Below the pieces are notes generated by a model. It was not told where the DNA came from, did not search any database, and saw only the letters and a list, made by a program, of their open reading frames with translations. A stretch of 25,107 nucleotides of DNA from JBKPDV01 sp046728075 (GTDB taxonomy: Bacteria > Acidobacteriota > Thermoanaerobaculia > UBA5066 > Gp7-AA6), in contig JBKPDV010000147.1 in assembly GCA_046728075.1 (NCBI GenBank), forward strand, positions 1 to 25,107, read 5' to 3'. A program made the position numbers and the translations under genes. Shown here piece after piece: positions 13,871 to 22,728 of the stretch (position 1 is the stretch's first letter; each line of letters opens with the position of its first letter).

Positions 13871-14418
13871 CTTGGGGGCTCTCCAGGCGTTCCGCCATCG
13901 GGTTCCAGGACTCCGATAAAGGGCAGATTCCGATACGACTCGGCGAAATCGAGCCCGTAACCGACGACGAAGTGATCGTCGATCGTGAACCCGAGGTAGT
14001 CCACGGGAATCCCCTCGTTGCCCGGGATCCTTTTCTTCAAAAGCGCGCAGATCTTGACCGACCGCGGTTTACGCGTCGAGAGGATCTCGATGATCTTCTG
14101 GAGCGTCTTGCCTGTGTCGACGATGTCCTCGACGATGATGACCTCCTGGCCGGCGATGTCGGAGGAAAGGTCCCTCAGCAGGCGAACGTTGCCGGAAGAC
14201 TTCGTCCCTTTCCCGTAGGAGGAGACCTGCAGGAAGTCGAGTGAGACAGGAGTCTTCTCGAGCTTCTTGGCGAGATCGCAAAGGAAGAAGATCGATCCCT
14301 TCAGGATCCCGACCAGAAGAACCGGGCGGCCTGCCTGATCCCGCTCGATCTCCGCCGCGAGGCGCGTGATTCCATCTTCGAGCGTTTTCGCATCGATCAG
14401 GGTGCTGCCGAGCTTCAT
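13867..14418 (-). CDS. hpt: Hypoxanthine phosphoribosyltransferase
   Basis: This 183-residue purine-salvage enzyme converts hypoxanthine (or guanine) and PRPP to the nucleotide. The PRPP-binding loop VIIVEDIVDTGKTL is at residues 93-106 with the E97-D98 pair. GILKGSIFFLCDLA (37-50) is the pyrophosphate-binding loop, and DDHFVVGYGLDFAESYRNLPFIGVL (147-171) is the base-binding and C-terminal signature of Hpt. The ATG at 14418 is chosen because it begins the family N-terminus and is preceded by CGGAGG at suitable spacing. A further 23 in-frame codons upstream look non-coding. The short proline/glycine-rich tail after EPDG overlaps the ridA start. The gene is divergent from the unknown 506-residue protein. 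Confidence 0.95.
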   Translation of the reverse strand: MKLGSTLIDAKTLEDGITRLAAEIERDQAGRPVLLVGILKGSIFFLCDLAKKLEKTPVSLDFLQVSSYGKGTKSSGNVRLLRDLSSDIAGQEVIIVEDIVDTGKTLQKIIEILSTRKPRSVKICALLKKRIPGNEGIPVDYLGFTIDDHFVVGYGLDFAESYRNLPFIGVLEPDGGTPGEPPR

Positions 14419-14507
14419 GGGTTGGAAGCCTCCGAGTGGGGTTGCCGGATTGCGGCAAGCGCCTGTTTCCTGCAGAAACGCCCGCAAAAACGGGGAAAAC
14501 CAAGAGC

Positions 14508-14514
14508 TAGAATA
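14508..14514. promoter_or_regulatory. Overlapping divergent -10 boxes between hpt and the 506-residue gene
   Basis: TAGAAT on the plus strand (14508-14513) and TATTCT on the minus strand (14514-14509) overlap with a 1-bp offset. A TTGTAG 15 bp before the minus-strand box could be a short-spaced -35 for hpt. No -35 is visible for the plus direction. A CCCG/CGGG mini-hairpin with an A-rich loop lies at 14481-14494. Confidence 0.4.
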
Positions 14515-14539
14515 GAGGCACCGGGACGGCTACAAGCAA

Positions 14540-16060
14540 ATGTCAGTTGAGCGAATCCAGCTTCTCCACGAAGACTACATCCGCCTGACAGAGCGGTTCA
14601 AGGCCCTTTGGACTTTCCACCAGTTTCTCCGGGGCATCTACAAGACGTTCTTCTCGACCGAGCCCGGCTACTCGCTCGACTTCAACGCGCTCTATGACGA
14701 AGTGCGCGCCATCGCCGCCCAGATCAACACGGGATCGCCCGAGACCGTCGAGCCGCTGATCCGGAATCTCTACTCGCGGCTGGACGCCGTCTCCACGCAG
14801 ATGCGCGACGTCGACCGGAAGATCTCGCCCTCCTTCGTGCGCCGATTCTTCGAGAAGGTGCGGCCCCAGGACGAAAAGATCGCGTTTTACCTCCTGCGTT
14901 TCTACTTCTCCCAGCCTGAAATCGATGAAGACGTCATCGACAAGGTCGATTTCCTGGCCACCGTGGCGGCGACCGGGCGGTCGGACCCCGACGCGGCGGC
15001 GACCCGCCCGCGGGCGCAGATCAAGAAGCTCTTCGAAGCGCTCACGAGCGCCTCGATCTGGCCGCGTCTGGACACGGCCATGACGCCCGCCATCGTGCGG
15101 GCGTTCGACGAGCTTGCGACCGATGTCTCGGCGGCGCGGGAGTTCGAGGAGCTGCTGACCCAGAGGCTGCTCGAGAACGTCCGCACGATGAAGCGTCGCG
15201 TCTCCCATGGCCTCTCGCACCCCGAGATCCTGACCGCCGTCGCCTGGTGCAATTTGACGACGCGATCAGTCTTTCATCGCCTCTATGAGAAAGAGGAGCG
15301 CCGTCTCGACGACATGACGGGGCGAATCACCGACCTCGAACGGGAGCTGTCGCGCGGGGGTGACGATACGCCGCCGGACGAGTTCCGCCGCTTCCGCGAC
15401 TCTCGAATTAGGTTCGACCGTCAGACGACGGACCGCAACCTGCGAGCCCAGCACGTGGTGGAGCTCAAGCAGGCCATCGGCGATGTTCTTCAGAAGTTCG
15501 ACATCTCGGGCCTCGCCGCCGAGGACATCGACGACGCGCTCGAGCTCGTCGAGGAGGCCGAGTCTGAGGGGAAGGACGACGACTCCTTCTGGAAGTCCTG
15601 CCTGGAGCTCATCAGCTCCGCCGTCGAGCTCTACGACGACGGGGTCGGCCCTCTGCGGACCAACATCACGGGGCTCGCGCACTTGAAGCTCGAGCCGTGG
15701 GAGCTGGCAGCCGCGCGGCGGGCCGTTTCCAGTGGCGCGCCGGCCTCGGACATCGACCGCCTCCTCCTGCGGGCGGCGGGTCTTCGCATCAAGGGGGAGC
15801 TGGAGGCGGAATCGCTCCGGACGGAGACCTCCGACGGCGCGCCGGCCGAACTGGTGAGGGCCGCGAAGGCCACTCTTGCGCGCGCTCCCCAGTTGGACAA
15901 GCAACTGGTCCAGCTCGTGGAGTCGATCGAGGGCGGCTCGGGGCAGGAAACGCGCTGGTGGACCCGCAGCCGCTTCCGTCTCCTGCGCGCCGCCTCCGAT
16001 CTCTGGTTGAGACTCGACGCCGCGCAGGCTCGCGGTTCGCGTAGCACCTCGACCTCGTAA
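14540..16060 (+). CDS. Large helical protein of unknown function
   Basis: I do not recognise this 506-residue protein. It has no signal peptide and no membrane helix, and looks almost entirely alpha-helical and charged. The N-terminus (MSVERIQLLHEDYIRLTERFKALWTFHQFL) is helical and aromatic-rich. Residues ~245-275 form a short coiled-coil candidate (YEKEERRLDDMTGRITDLER). A very acidic stretch follows the middle (AAEDIDDALELVEEAESEGKDDD, ~325-348). A Trp/Arg-rich end (RWWTRSRFRLLRAASDLWLRL) precedes the stop. There are no evident nucleotide-binding or catalytic motifs, so a scaffold or regulatory role is more likely than an enzyme; that is a guess. The ATG at 14540 has no Shine-Dalgarno. Long uninterrupted frame and consistent GC-rich third positions support it being real. 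Confidence 0.8.
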   Translation: MSVERIQLLHEDYIRLTERFKALWTFHQFLRGIYKTFFSTEPGYSLDFNALYDEVRAIAAQINTGSPETVEPLIRNLYSRLDAVSTQMRDVDRKISPSFVRRFFEKVRPQDEKIAFYLLRFYFSQPEIDEDVIDKVDFLATVAATGRSDPDAAATRPRAQIKKLFEALTSASIWPRLDTAMTPAIVRAFDELATDVSAAREFEELLTQRLLENVRTMKRRVSHGLSHPEILTAVAWCNLTTRSVFHRLYEKEERRLDDMTGRITDLERELSRGGDDTPPDEFRRFRDSRIRFDRQTTDRNLRAQHVVELKQAIGDVLQKFDISGLAAEDIDDALELVEEAESEGKDDDSFWKSCLELISSAVELYDDGVGPLRTNITGLAHLKLEPWELAAARRAVSSGAPASDIDRLLLRAAGLRIKGELEAESLRTETSDGAPAELVRAAKATLARAPQLDKQLVQLVESIEGGSGQETRWWTRSRFRLLRAASDLWLRLDAAQARGSRSTSTS

Positions 16061-16160
16061 ACCGTCGCTCCGCGCTGCGACCGTGACCTGCGCCTGCGGC
16101 GCACCGGCGATCGGCTCGCCCAAAGAGCTCGACCGCGCGCCTGGTCCCGGGCGCAGCGCG

Positions 16161-16209
16161 CCGCGAACGGGGGCAGGCACCAAAGATTGCCGCGAACGGG
16201 ACAGACACC
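16161..16209. repeat. 30-bp-period direct repeat (GCGAACGGG..CAGRCACC)
   Basis: Two imperfect copies, starting CGCGAACGGGGGCAGGCACC (16162-16181) and CGCGAACGGGACAGACACC (16191-16209), are spaced about 30 bp apart. They form the first part of the 321-nt gene-free stretch 16061-16381. A small TGCGCC/GGCGCA hairpin (16089-16103), which may end transcription of the upstream gene, precedes them. Confidence 0.7.
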
Positions 16210-16217
16210 GAGACGTT

Positions 16218-16304
16218 GTCATCCTGAGCGCAGCGAAGGATCTGCTTCGCGCAATCCTCCAGAGGCCGGAGCAGATTCCTCCTCGCTGCGCTCCTCGGAA
16301 TCAC
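16218..16304. repeat. Dispersed-type palindromic repeat (GTCATCCTGAGCGCAGCG family)
   Basis: The left arm GTCATCCTGAGCGCAGCG.. (16218-16246) and the right arm ending CTCCTCGGAATCAC (16270-16304) are near reverse complements around a ~23-nt middle. From general knowledge, this sequence type recurs as an intergenic repeat in several unrelated high-GC environmental phyla. It has no coding content. Confidence 0.75.
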
Positions 16305-16355
16305 CGACGTCGGCGCTCCTCGGAATGACAGACGTCGATGCTCCTCGGAATGACA
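16290..16355. repeat. 25-bp tandem repeat, 2.6 copies, derived from the palindrome's right arm
   Basis: Copies begin at 16290, 16315 and 16340, each with GCTCCTCGGAATSACMG or close to it. The first copy is the end of the neighbouring palindrome, so the array looks like an amplification of that arm plus a GACGTCG spacer. It stops 14 bp before the lysS -10 box. Confidence 0.8.
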
Positions 16356-16368
16356 GTCTCCCGCCGCT

Positions 16369-16374
16369 TATACT
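16369..16374 (+). promoter_or_regulatory. -10 box (TATACT) for lysS, likely leaderless
   Basis: TATACT ends 7 nt before the GTG start of lysS, and there is no Shine-Dalgarno between. ATGACA at 16350-16355, inside the 25-bp repeat, resembles a -35 but is only 13 bp away. Initiation would fall at or next to the start codon. Confidence 0.5.
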
Positions 16375-16381
16375 CCCCTGC

Positions 16382-17929
16382 GTGAAAGACTTGCGCGACG
16401 AACCGGTCTCGGCCGAGGCGTCCTCCGACAGCTCCGGCGAAGCGGCGCTGATCCAGAACCGCCTCCACAACCTGGCCGAAATCCGGCGGGTGGCCGATGC
16501 CTATCCGTTTCGTTTCGACATCCGCGAGACCGTCTCGGAGATCGTCGAAAAGTACGAATCCCGAGACGCCGAAGAGCTGGAAGCGGAGAAGCCAACCACT
16601 TCCACGGCTGGTCGGATCCTCGCGCTGCGCCTGCAGGGCAAGGCCGGTTTTCTCGATCTCTCGGACGGTCGGTCCCGCGTGCAGGTCTATGTCCGCCAGG
16701 AGGCCGTCGGGGAATCGGGATGGCCGCTCTTTCGATCACTCGACCTGGGGGACTGGATTGGAGTCGAGGGGGAGATCTTCCGCACGCGGACGGGCCAGCT
16801 GACCGTCAAGGCTCGTTCGCTCGCCTTCCTCGCCAAGTGCCTCCGGCCGCTGCCGGAGAAATGGCACGGCTTGAAAGACGTGGAGCGGCGGTACCGGCAG
16901 CGTTACGTGGACCTGGCCGTCAACCCTCAATCGAGGCAGATCTTCGAGGCGCGCGCAGCGATCGTGCGCGCGACCCGGCGCTTTTTGGACGACCGCGGTT
17001 ATCTCGAGGTCGAGACTCCGATGATGCAGCCGATCGCCGGAGGAGCCCTCGCCCGGCCCTTCGTGACTCACCATAACGCGCTCGACCTCGACCTCTTCCT
17101 GCGTATCGCGCCGGAGCTCTACTTGAAGCGCCTGATCGTCGGAGGAATCCCGAAGGTCTACGAGATCAATCGCAATTTCCGCAACGAGGGGATCTCGACG
17201 CAGCACAACCCCGAGTTCACCATGCTGGAGTTCTACCAGGCGTACGCCGAGGCGTCAGACTTGATGCGCCTGACGGAGGAAATGATCGCGAGCCTCGTCC
17301 GTGAGACCAGGGGGGTCCTCCAGACCCCGTGGGGAGAGGAGACAATCGACTGGACTCCTCCATTCCGACGCGTGACGATGCGCGAGGCCGTGCTCGAGGC
17401 GACGGGCAGGGACGGCCGGGGCGCCGTGCGGCCGGAGGAGCTCGCGACTGCCGACGGGCTGCTCGCGGCCGCGCGGCGTTTCGGGGTCGAGAAACCGGAG
17501 CGCTTCGCGGGAAAGAAGGGCAAGCTCTTGGCCGAGCTCTTCGAAGCGGTCGCCGAGGCGCGATTCATTCAACCGACGTTTCTCTGCGAGTTCCCGACGG
17601 AGATTTCTCCCCTCTCCAAGCAGAGCGAGAAAGATCCGGAATGGGTTGACCGATTCGAGCTCTACGCGGGAGGAATGGAGATCGCCAATGGCTTTTCGGA
17701 ATTGAACGACCCGCGCGAGCAGGAGCGGCGGTTCCGCGGCCAGGCGCAGGAGAAGGCGACAGGCGACGTGGAGGCGATGGCGTTCGACAGCGACTACATC
17801 GAGGCGCTCGAGCACGGCATGCCCCCGACGGCCGGAGAAGGGGTCGGAATCGACCGCCTGACGATGCTCCTGACCGACAGCCATTCGATTCGGGACGTGA
17901 TCCTCTTTCCGCTTCTGAGGCCGCGGTGA
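16382..17929 (+). CDS. lysS: Lysyl-tRNA synthetase, class II
   Basis: This 515-residue enzyme charges tRNA-Lys. The N-terminal OB-fold anticodon-binding domain is at ~60-150 (AGRILALRLQGKAGFLDLSDG; GDWIGVEGEIFRTRTGQLTV). The class II core has motif 1 (DDRGYLEVETPMMQPIAGGA), motif 2 around residue 264 (NRNFRNEGISTQHNPEFTML) and motif 3 at ~487 (GVGIDRLTMLL). The length is normal for LysRS-II. The GTG at 16382 is preferred: the frame stays open 65 codons upstream, but that stretch translates the intergenic repeats, and family members begin with a short acidic N-terminus like this one. The CCGCGG-TGAT-CCGCGG hairpin that includes the stop codon (17921-17936), followed by element E6, separates it from lolC. 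Confidence 0.97.
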   Translation: MKDLRDEPVSAEASSDSSGEAALIQNRLHNLAEIRRVADAYPFRFDIRETVSEIVEKYESRDAEELEAEKPTTSTAGRILALRLQGKAGFLDLSDGRSRVQVYVRQEAVGESGWPLFRSLDLGDWIGVEGEIFRTRTGQLTVKARSLAFLAKCLRPLPEKWHGLKDVERRYRQRYVDLAVNPQSRQIFEARAAIVRATRRFLDDRGYLEVETPMMQPIAGGALARPFVTHHNALDLDLFLRIAPELYLKRLIVGGIPKVYEINRNFRNEGISTQHNPEFTMLEFYQAYAEASDLMRLTEEMIASLVRETRGVLQTPWGEETIDWTPPFRRVTMREAVLEATGRDGRGAVRPEELATADGLLAAARRFGVEKPERFAGKKGKLLAELFEAVAEARFIQPTFLCEFPTEISPLSKQSEKDPEWVDRFELYAGGMEIANGFSELNDPREQERRFRGQAQEKATGDVEAMAFDSDYIEALEHGMPPTAGEGVGIDRLTMLLTDSHSIRDVILFPLLRPR

Positions 17930-17936
17930 TCCGCGG
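17921..17936 (+). other. Perfect hairpin spanning the lysS stop codon
   Basis: CCGCGG, a TGAT loop containing the TGA stop, and CCGCGG form a 6-bp all-GC stem. No T-run follows, so intrinsic termination is doubtful. It abuts element E6. Confidence 0.45.
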
Positions 17937-17939
17937 CCA

Positions 17940-18048
17940 GCGAAAGGCGAAAGGCGACAGGCGAAGGGCGGAGGATCTGTCGAGCCCCTCCTCCTTCGCC
18001 GTCGTTCCGAATCGCCATTCGACATTCCCCATTCGCCCTTCGCCCTTT
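17940..18048. repeat. Heptamer inverted-repeat element E6 (unit GCGAAAG / GCCATTC)
   Basis: Five 7-mers occupy 17940-17974 (GCGAAAG, GCGACAG, GCGAAGG and so on). The right arm has five clean units at 18014-18048 (GCCATTC, GCCCTTC and so on), with decayed units before them from about 17993. The arms are reverse complements. The right arm ends 5 nt before the lolC ATG, so it occupies the place where a Shine-Dalgarno would lie. Confidence 0.9.
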
Positions 18049-18053
18049 CTCGA

Positions 18054-19241
18054 ATGAGCTTCGAGTCCTTCGTCGCATTGCGGTACCTCGCGGCGTCACG
18101 GAAGCGCGCGCACGTGGCGTTGATCTCGACGATCTCCGTGCTCGGCCTCGCCGTGGGAGTCGCCGCCCTCATCATCTCGCTCGCCCTCCTGTCGGGATTT
18201 CAGGATCGAATCCGACAACAGATGGCGGAGAGGAGCGCCCATCTCGTCGTTTCGCCGGTTCGTGGAGATCGGTTGCCGGACCCGGAGGCCGTGCGCCGGG
18301 CATTGACCGCGCTGCCCGGCGTCCTGTCCGTCGAGCCGGCGATCGAGGGGCGCGGGTGGCTTTCGGACGCCTCCGGCCGCGCGACCCTGCCGATCCGCTT
18401 TCGCAACCTGCCCAAGGAGTCCGAGCGAATCGTCGCGGGCGACACGAACGTTCCCTCCGCCCGTCTCTCGTCCACCGCCGCTTCGCGTCTGGACGTGACG
18501 GTGGGAAGCCTGGTCCGCGTCCTCTCCACCCACACGCGCCTTTCACCCATTGGCCCGATCCCGATCGAGATTCTCGTGCGCGTCGTATCGATCCGTCGGG
18601 GCAGCGCTCTGGAGAAATCGCCGGACCTCGAACTGTCGGAATCGACGGCCCGGCTCCTCACAGGGATGTTCGCCGGGTCGCGGGCGTTCGAGACGCGGCT
18701 GGCCGATCCGGATCGGGCCGAGATCGCCGCACGAAGCCTTGCGAGGACTCTGGGTCCCGCCTATCGGGTTCAGACGTGGCGCGATTTGAATGCGCCGCTT
18801 GCTTTCGCGCTCCGGCTCGAGAAGGTGGTCATCTTCGCGACCGTCGCCCTGGTCATCCTCGTGGCCGCCTTGAACATCGTTTCGAACATTGCGCTGCTCG
18901 TCGTCGAGAAAAAGCGAGACCTGGGCGTGCTGACGTCGCTCGGCGCAACCCCGCGGGCGCTCGCTCGGGTCTACCTGATGCTCGGGGCCGCGATTGGCGG
19001 CCTGGGGACGGCGGGGGGAATCACGGTTGGAGTGCTTGCCTCCGCGCTGCTCGACCGCTTTCACCTCGTTCCGCTGCCTTCCGACGTCTATCTGTTCTCG
19101 CACGTTCCCTTCGCGGTGCATCCGGGAGAGGTCGCGATCGTCGCCCTGTTCGCCTTCGCGACGGCCCTTGCCGCGGCCGTGTTGCCCGCGCGCGCGGCGG
19201 CGCGGCTGGCGCCGGCGGAAGCGGTCAGACTCTCACGATGA
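18054..19241 (+). CDS. lolC: LolC/LolE-type lipoprotein-releasing ABC permease
   Basis: This is a 395-residue inner-membrane protein. The N-terminus FVALRYLAASRKRAHVALIS and TM1 (SVLGLAVGVAALIISLALLSGF, ~28-49) are the LolC/E signature. A periplasmic domain follows (~50-265). Three C-terminal TM segments (~267-292, 315-340, 365-390) frame the coupling motif NIALLVVEKKRDLGVLTSLGA. With LolD it would extract mature lipoproteins from the inner membrane for transfer to LolA. Only one permease gene is present, so it may act as a homodimer (LolF-like) or pair with a distant partner. The ATG at 18054 has no recognisable Shine-Dalgarno because element E6 runs up to it. The last codons overlap the first heptamer of element E7. 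Confidence 0.93.
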   Translation: MSFESFVALRYLAASRKRAHVALISTISVLGLAVGVAALIISLALLSGFQDRIRQQMAERSAHLVVSPVRGDRLPDPEAVRRALTALPGVLSVEPAIEGRGWLSDASGRATLPIRFRNLPKESERIVAGDTNVPSARLSSTAASRLDVTVGSLVRVLSTHTRLSPIGPIPIEILVRVVSIRRGSALEKSPDLELSESTARLLTGMFAGSRAFETRLADPDRAEIAARSLARTLGPAYRVQTWRDLNAPLAFALRLEKVVIFATVALVILVAALNIVSNIALLVVEKKRDLGVLTSLGATPRALARVYLMLGAAIGGLGTAGGITVGVLASALLDRFHLVPLPSDVYLFSHVPFAVHPGEVAIVALFAFATALAAAVLPARAAARLAPAEAVRLSR

Positions 19242-19363
19242 CTGAGGACTGCGGACTGAGGACTGAGGACTGAGGACTGAAGCGGCCGCTGCCACGATGC
19301 TGAGTTCTATCTTGGTGAGAGCCTCTTGAGTCCTCCGTCCTCAGTCCTCGGTCCTCAGTCGGG
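19240..19363. repeat. Heptamer inverted-repeat element E7 (unit GACTGAG / AGTCCTC)
   Basis: Six perfect-register 7-mers fill 19240-19281 (mostly GACTGAG), beginning inside the lolC stop codon. The right arm has five units at 19329-19363 (AGTCCTC, CGTCCTC, GGTCCTC and so on). The 47-nt middle holds a GGTGAGA Shine-Dalgarno-like site (19314-19320). The right arm lies inside the lolD coding frame. Confidence 0.92.
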
Positions 19364-20066
19364 AGCCGGGACCCTGGCAATCCGCGCCGAACACCTCTCC
19401 AAGACCTACGCCGGCGAGGGTGCGCCCGTCACGGTCTTCTCGGATCTCTCCTTCGATCTCGACCCGGGTGTCTTCGCCGCGGTGATGGGGCCTTCGGGCG
19501 TGGGCAAGTCGACGCTGCTGCACTTGCTGGGAGGAATCGATCGGCCGGACTCGGGGTGCGTCGAGATCTTCGGCCAGTCTCTCGAGGACCTGCCGCCGCG
19601 CGAGCGGGCGCGGTTTCGCAACGAGCGGATCGGCTTCGTGTTTCAGTTCCACCATCTTCTGCCCGAGTTCACCGCGGAGGAGAACGTCTCGATGCCTCAC
19701 CGGATCGCCGGTCTCTCCCCGGAAGAGGCGATCGCACGGGCCCGGGATATGCTGGTTCGCGTGGGGCTGGCGGAGCGCGGCGACCACCGGCCTCGCGCCC
19801 TTTCGGGGGGCGAGCAGCAGCGCGTGGCGATCGCGCGCGCCCTGGCGCGGGGTCCGAGCCTCCTGCTCGCCGACGAGCCCACGGGCAATCTCGACGTGGA
19901 TTCCGCCGCCGCGGTGTTCGATTTGCTCGAAGAACTGCATCGTGAACGCGGAATGACGACCGTTCTGGTGACGCACAACCCCGACCTCGCGAAGCGCTGT
20001 GATAAAATTTTCGCGATGTCACGGGAAGGGATTCGACCCGCTACTGGTTTCGCCGGGCAGGGGTAG
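19326..20066 (+). CDS. lolD: LolD-type lipoprotein-releasing ABC ATPase
   Basis: This 246-residue ATPase pairs with LolC. Walker A is GPSGVGKS (55-62). The LolD-typical Q-loop reads FVFQFHHLLPEFTAEENVSMP (104-124), the signature is LSGGEQQR (159-166), Walker B is LLLADEPTGNLD (179-190), and the switch is H217. The conserved domain begins at about residue 17 (LAIRAEHLSKTY). The only usable start in frame before it is TTG 19326, which has a GGTGAGA 5 nt upstream. From that start, residues ~2-13 are encoded by the right arm of repeat E7, so the N-terminus is repeat-derived. The tail (REGIRPATGFAGQG) also looks non-conserved. The gene ends 11 nt before clpC. Confidence 0.95.
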   Translation: MSPPSSVLGPQSGAGTLAIRAEHLSKTYAGEGAPVTVFSDLSFDLDPGVFAAVMGPSGVGKSTLLHLLGGIDRPDSGCVEIFGQSLEDLPPRERARFRNERIGFVFQFHHLLPEFTAEENVSMPHRIAGLSPEEAIARARDMLVRVGLAERGDHRPRALSGGEQQRVAIARALARGPSLLLADEPTGNLDVDSAAAVFDLLEELHRERGMTTVLVTHNPDLAKRCDKIFAMSREGIRPATGFAGQG

Positions 20067-20077
20067 GCGACCACCGG

Positions 20078-22510
<2,433 letters not shown>

Positions 22511-22728
22511 CCTCGGGAATCGGAGAACAGCAATCGAGCTCCGAGCCGAGTCCGTGGTGTTTCCCAGCGTGTCACTTTCGGACTCTCGATCCTCGTTTTC
22601 GATACACCGTTTCCCGGGAAGAAGATAGAGTCTCGCGGGGTTGGGAAACGCAACGAGATGAGGCCTTTCAGCGCAGAGACGCACCCATTCGGGTCTAGCG
22701 GCCCGAAGCGGGTCCGGAGAGCCCCGGC
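22511..22728 (+). other. Gene-free leader region before bamA
   Basis: No plausible reading frame lies in this 218-nt gap. It contains the palindrome TTCCCGGGAA (22611-22620) within a longer imperfect stem of GACTCT (22581-22586) with AGAGTC (22627-22632). These could form a leader hairpin or an operator. No heptamer element is present, in contrast to the two gaps that flank lolC. I could not identify a firm promoter. Confidence 0.35.

Noticed and set aside
13430..13960. Plus-strand 176-codon frame starting in element E5
   Set aside because: It begins in the heptamer repeat and runs antisense through ridA and the hpt end.
16161..16355. Repeat island considered as an insertion sequence or transposon remnant
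   Set aside because: There is no transposase-like frame, no clear target duplication, and the inverted arms form one compact hairpin without enclosing cargo.
16187..16381. 65-codon N-terminal extension of lysyl-tRNA synthetase
   Set aside because: These codons translate the repeat island and have no family counterpart. A -10 box lies just before the GTG at 16382.
19297..19329. Ten-codon frame overlapping the lolD TTG start
   Set aside because: It has no ribosome site of its own and lies in the spacer of element E7. The overlap is most simply chance.
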